The position numbers and the translations under genes were made by a program. A stretch of 64,000 nucleotides of DNA from DASRIA01 sp963724065. Its GTDB lineage: Bacteria; Actinomycetota; Thermoleophilia; Solirubrobacterales; JBBDJG01. This document shows positions 60,755 through 64,000 of this stretch, piece after piece (the stretch's first letter is position 1; each line of letters starts with the position of its first letter). The notes beneath the pieces are model-generated. The model had not been told where the DNA came from. It did no database searches and saw only the letters and a program-made list of their open reading frames with translations. Location of the stretch: contig CAVRTB010000006.1 in assembly GCA_963724065.1 (NCBI GenBank), positions 699,534-763,533 of the forward strand, read 5' to 3'.

Positions 60755-63565
60755 CGAACCTTCACGTTGCCGGACGTGAGCGGCTGGACCCCGGAGTCAT
60801 ACCCAGTGGTGAGCAGGATCCGGTAGCTACCCCTACGTCCGCTGCCCTCGGCGAGGTCGATGCGGAAGCCGACCTCGTCGCCGGCCACGAGCGCGCGGCC
60901 GAACACGGTGGCCGTGCGACCGTCGCAGACAAGCGCGTCGACCGAGGACGAGCGTAGCTCGACGCGTGCCGCGGGACCGCGGTCCGTATAGATCTCGCGC
61001 CCGCTCGGCGGGTTCCCGCGGCGCGTGTCAGCCTTTCCGTGGAAGGTGGCCCGGTCGCCATCCGCCGTGACGATCCGGCCGGTCCCCCAGGCGCGGCAGC
61101 CGGGAGTGCTCTGCGGCGCGGCCCAGGTCTTGGCGGCCACTCCGCCGGGCTCGCCCGCGTCCTGGTCGCCGTCGGAGTTCGTGTCGGCGAACGCGGCGAT
61201 CTCGTCGGCACCGGGAAGCTCCGGGCCCGTGTAGCAGAAGCGCGCCCGGCCGCCGGCGTCGGTGGTGGCCGCTGCGGCCGTGTCGACCGTGCCTTGCACC
61301 GAGAAGCGCACGACCACGCCGGGCGCCGGATCGCCGGCCTCGTCCGCAACCGCCGCGCTCACGCAATGCTCGGATCCGACCACGTTCGTCGCGCTGCCCG
61401 GGCTGAGGTCAAGCGCGTCCGGCGGTCCGGCGCCGAGGTCGAACCTCATCACGAACGCGTCATTCGCCCCGTTGATGCTTTCGTCGAAGGCGCCGGGAGT
61501 CGTCTGAAATCCCGGCGACCCGGTCTCTCCGGTGACGTACGCCCTGCCGCCGACGGTTGCCACCCCGAACCCCCGGTCGTGACCCATGTCCCCGAGGTAC
61601 GTGGAATAGGCGACCCCGGAGCCCGACGCGGCAAGCTTTGTGAAGAACGCATCGAAGAGGAACCCGGCCGGCTCGAGCGTCGAGTCGATCGCGTCAGCCG
61701 TGACCGGGAAGTCCGCCGAATAGGTCAGCCCGGTGATGTGAGCCTCACCGCGGGCATTCACGGCGATCCCCTCCGCCTGGTCCTCCCCGGTTCCCCCCAC
61801 GACCGTTGAGTACGCGAGGCCGGCGCCGTCCGGGTTCAGCTTCGTGACGAACGCATCGGTGGACCCCTCCGTGGTGCGATCGTGCGCGCCCGGGGTGGTG
61901 GGGAAATCCCGCGAGCCGGTGCTGCCGGTGAAGTAGGCGCTGCCTTCGCGGTCGAGCGCGATCCCCTTGCCCAGCTCGCCGGCTGCACCTCCGACGTAGG
62001 TGGCGTAGGACAGCGCCGACCCGTCGGCCGTCAGCTTGGCGACGTAGCCGTCCCAGGTACCCCCTCCATAGGCCGTGTCGAACGCGCCCGCGGTCGCGAA
62101 GTCGCGCGAGGTCGTCTCGCCCGCGATATGCGCGCGACCGGCGCCGTCAACGGCGATCACCGCGTTCGACTCCGATCCACTACCGCCCACATAGGTGGAA
62201 TAGACGAGGGCGGAGCCGTCGACGTTCAGCTTCGTGACGAATGCGTCCTGCGGACCGCCGAGAACCCGATCGTGCGCGCCGGGTGTCGTCGGGAAGTCCG
62301 CCGACTCCGTACTGGCCGTGACATACGCGTGGCCCAGGGCGTCGACCGCGATCCGCTTGTCGCCGGCGTGGCCGAGGTTGAGCGTCTCGTCCCCGCTGCC
62401 TCCGAGGTAGGTGGAGTAGACGAGCGCGCTCCCGGTCGGGTTCAGCTTCAGCACGTACCTGTCGCGCCCGCCGCTACGCGTGCGGTCGAAGGCGCCCGGC
62501 GTCGTCGGGAAGTCGTCGCGATGCGTGGCGCCGGTCACGTACGCGTTCCCGTCGCCGTCGACCGCGACGCCGTCGGCATCGGTCGCGTTGAGGATCACCG
62601 TGGAATAGACGAGCTGCGACCCGTCCGGCGAGAGCTTGGTCACGAACGAGTGCTGCCCGCCGGGCCCGCTCGTCTGGAAGGCGCCGGGCGTCGTGGGGAA
62701 GTTGATCGGATCGTTGGTTCCGATCTCCCCGACGACGTATGCGCTGCCCTGCCGGTCGACGGCGATCGAGTTTCCACCCTCGTTGCCCGACCCGCCGAGG
62801 AAGGTCGAGTACGCGAGCGCCGGATCGATCACGAGCGGCCGGCTGCGGTCGTAGGCGCCGAGCGCGAACCCGTACGAGCGCCTGCCATGGCGGGCGAAGC
62901 TGCTCTCGACCGGGCTACGGCGCCCGCCGGCGCGCTGGTAAGTGCGCGGGCGCGTGTCGGTGAGAACCCCGAGCGGGGTTGCGATCGCGAGTGCGCCGGC
63001 GTCGGTCAGAGACAGCCCTGACGCACCGGCGTAGGCGAGCCGGATGTCGGCCGGGTTTGCGCCCGGGGCGAGGCGGAATTCGTACTTCAGCCGGCCGTCC
63101 GCTCCTCCGATCGCCATGTCGATGCCCGGCCAGAGCCCTTTGTAGACGAGCGCGCCGTAGGCCGGGATGTCCGCGGTGCGCTCTCCCGCGGCCAGGTAGT
63201 TGAACCGTCCTGCGCGTCGCTCGCCCGCCACGAGCGTGGCGCGCTTGCTCGCGCCGACGAACGTCAGGTGAAGGGCGTGACCGCGCTCCCCCCTCGTGAG
63301 CGTGATCGCGGCACGGTCCTCGGTGAAGTGGAAGGCGAAGCCCGGGCCGTTGGCGTAGAAGCGCACGTCCGCCGACTTCGAGCTGTCCGCGGTTGGGGAT
63401 GAAGGACAGCGGCAGCTCGCCGTACGAATCGGTCGCGCGCTCCAGCGGGACGGCGATCGGCAGCGCGTCGGTGCGCGCGAGCGATGCCACCAAGAACGCG
63501 GCGAGCAGGGCGAACCCGGCGAGCGAGGACCAGCGCGCGGTCCTCTGCGCTGAAGCGTTTGTCAT
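60751..63565 (-). CDS. Large secreted SBBP (beta-propeller repeat) protein, one frameshift
   Basis: About 938 residues from ATG 63565. Signal helix (SLAGFALLAAFLVASLA), then LPLSFIPNRGQL; a frame change near 63388-63396 leads into SADVRFYANGPGFAFHF, the start of a conserved N-terminal domain ending YDRSRPLVIDPALAYSTFLG. About eight repeats of roughly 55 residues follow with the SBBP pattern (GGSGNEGGNSIAVDRQGSAY, VVGEIG, FPTTPGAF). The C-terminal 200 residues have an Ig-like domain (DEAGDPAPGVVVRFSVQG) and further beta strands. Probably surface-exposed; function unknown. The stop overlaps that of the peroxiredoxin gene. Confidence 0.85.
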
Positions 63566-63654
63566 ATCCCAGGGCAGAGGCTAAGCGACGATCTCGACCG
63601 GGTCAACGGGCGATCCCCGGTGCGGGGCCGGCGCCCCGTGGCAGACTATTTCCC

Positions 63655-64000
63655 GTGGTGACCGGCGACAGCGCGAAGGGGGTGGCCTACGAGAGCCCCG
63701 CCGGTCGCTGGGTGCTGGCAATCGCCGTGGTCGGATCGGGCCTCGCGTTCCTCGACGGCACGGTCGTGAACGTCGCGCTGCCCGAGATCGGTCGCGACCT
63801 CGGCGCGTCGACCAGCGGCCTCCAGTGGATCCTCAACGGCTACCTCCTGACGCTCGCGTCGCTGATCCTGCTCGGCGGGTCGCTGGGCGACCGTCACGGG
63901 CGGCGGCGCATCTTCGTGCTCGGGGTCGGCATGTTCACGGCCGCCTCGCTCCTGTGCGCGATCGCTCCCAATGCCGAGATGCTGATCTTCGCGCGGCTCC
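63655..64000 (+). CDS. MFS exporter of the DHA2 (EmrB/QacA) family, N-terminal part (runs off the window)
   Basis: About 115 residues are visible from GTG 63655 (or GTG 63658), open to the last base. The first helix has LAFLDGTVVNVALPEIGRDL, the DHA2 hallmark motif with Asp in helix 1, followed by LQWILNGYLLTLASLILLGG and the loop motif GSLGDRHGRRRIFVLG. Proton-driven efflux of drugs or other small molecules is the family function; the substrate is unknown. The gene starts 89 bp from the divergent SBBP gene. Confidence 0.88.
   Translation, partial: MVTGDSAKGVAYESPAGRWVLAIAVVGSGLAFLDGTVVNVALPEIGRDLGASTSGLQWILNGYLLTLASLILLGGSLGDRHGRRRIFVLGVGMFTAASLLCAIAPNAEMLIFARL

Overview
The window is very GC-rich actinobacterial DNA. 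Gene content points to the class Thermoleophilia (Solirubrobacterales-like): a wax-ester synthase, MurT/GatD, an RsiG-like c-di-GMP anti-sigma protein, a GarA-like FHA protein next to a MerR regulator, and a surface protein with NSLTG-DVKN repeats. No rRNA, tRNA, CRISPR array or insertion sequence was recognised. The assignment is inference; no marker gene here fixes the taxon.

Layout. 0-9.4 kb: end of cdsA, a VOC/AraC pair, a thioredoxin-fold fusion gene overlapping a UGSC-family selenoprotein gene (in-frame TGA plus a SECIS hairpin), a UvrD-type helicase, a lipoprotein, then dxr and rseP. 9.4-17.2 kb: acyl-CoA synthetase, sulfatase (both frameshifted), a membrane protein, a phosphoesterase and ispG. 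17.3-25.1 kb: four tandem, translationally coupled secreted glycosidase paralogues plus a GH2 enzyme. 25.2-34.3 kb: proS, a CDP-alcohol phosphatidyltransferase, a mannose-1-phosphate guanylyltransferase fused to a degenerate phosphomannomutase domain, RsiG-like/FHA/MerR, an SRPBCC protein, an FAD oxidase and a thioesterase. 34.3-46.5 kb (mostly minus strand): NAD synthetase, a hydrolase, an RsbW-like/STAS pair, glnK-amt, wax-ester synthase, a membrane protein with a GGDEF-like domain lacking its signature, and a three-gene ferric-iron ABC importer with a possible iron box. 46.5-55.2 kb: a tandem repeat, then eleven compact genes, every one broken by several frameshifts although the composite proteins keep their catalytic motifs. 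55.4-64 kb: a three-domain secreted protein, a class III cyclase, a surface protein, 1-Cys peroxiredoxin, a large SBBP-repeat protein and the start of an MFS exporter.

How it works together. cdsA, dxr, rseP, ispG and proS form a block that is often contiguous in bacteria; here three accessory insertions (about 6-8 kb each) separate its members. The glycosidase block looks like one polysaccharide-degrading operon. The RsiG-like protein suggests c-di-GMP signalling to a sigma factor. The UGSC selenoprotein and its overlapping CxxC partner look like one redox unit and imply selenocysteine machinery elsewhere in the genome.

Caution: single-base indels in 11.0-12.9 kb, at 25.94 kb, throughout 47.4-55 kb and at 63.39 kb are best read as consensus errors, so coordinates there are for composite genes.
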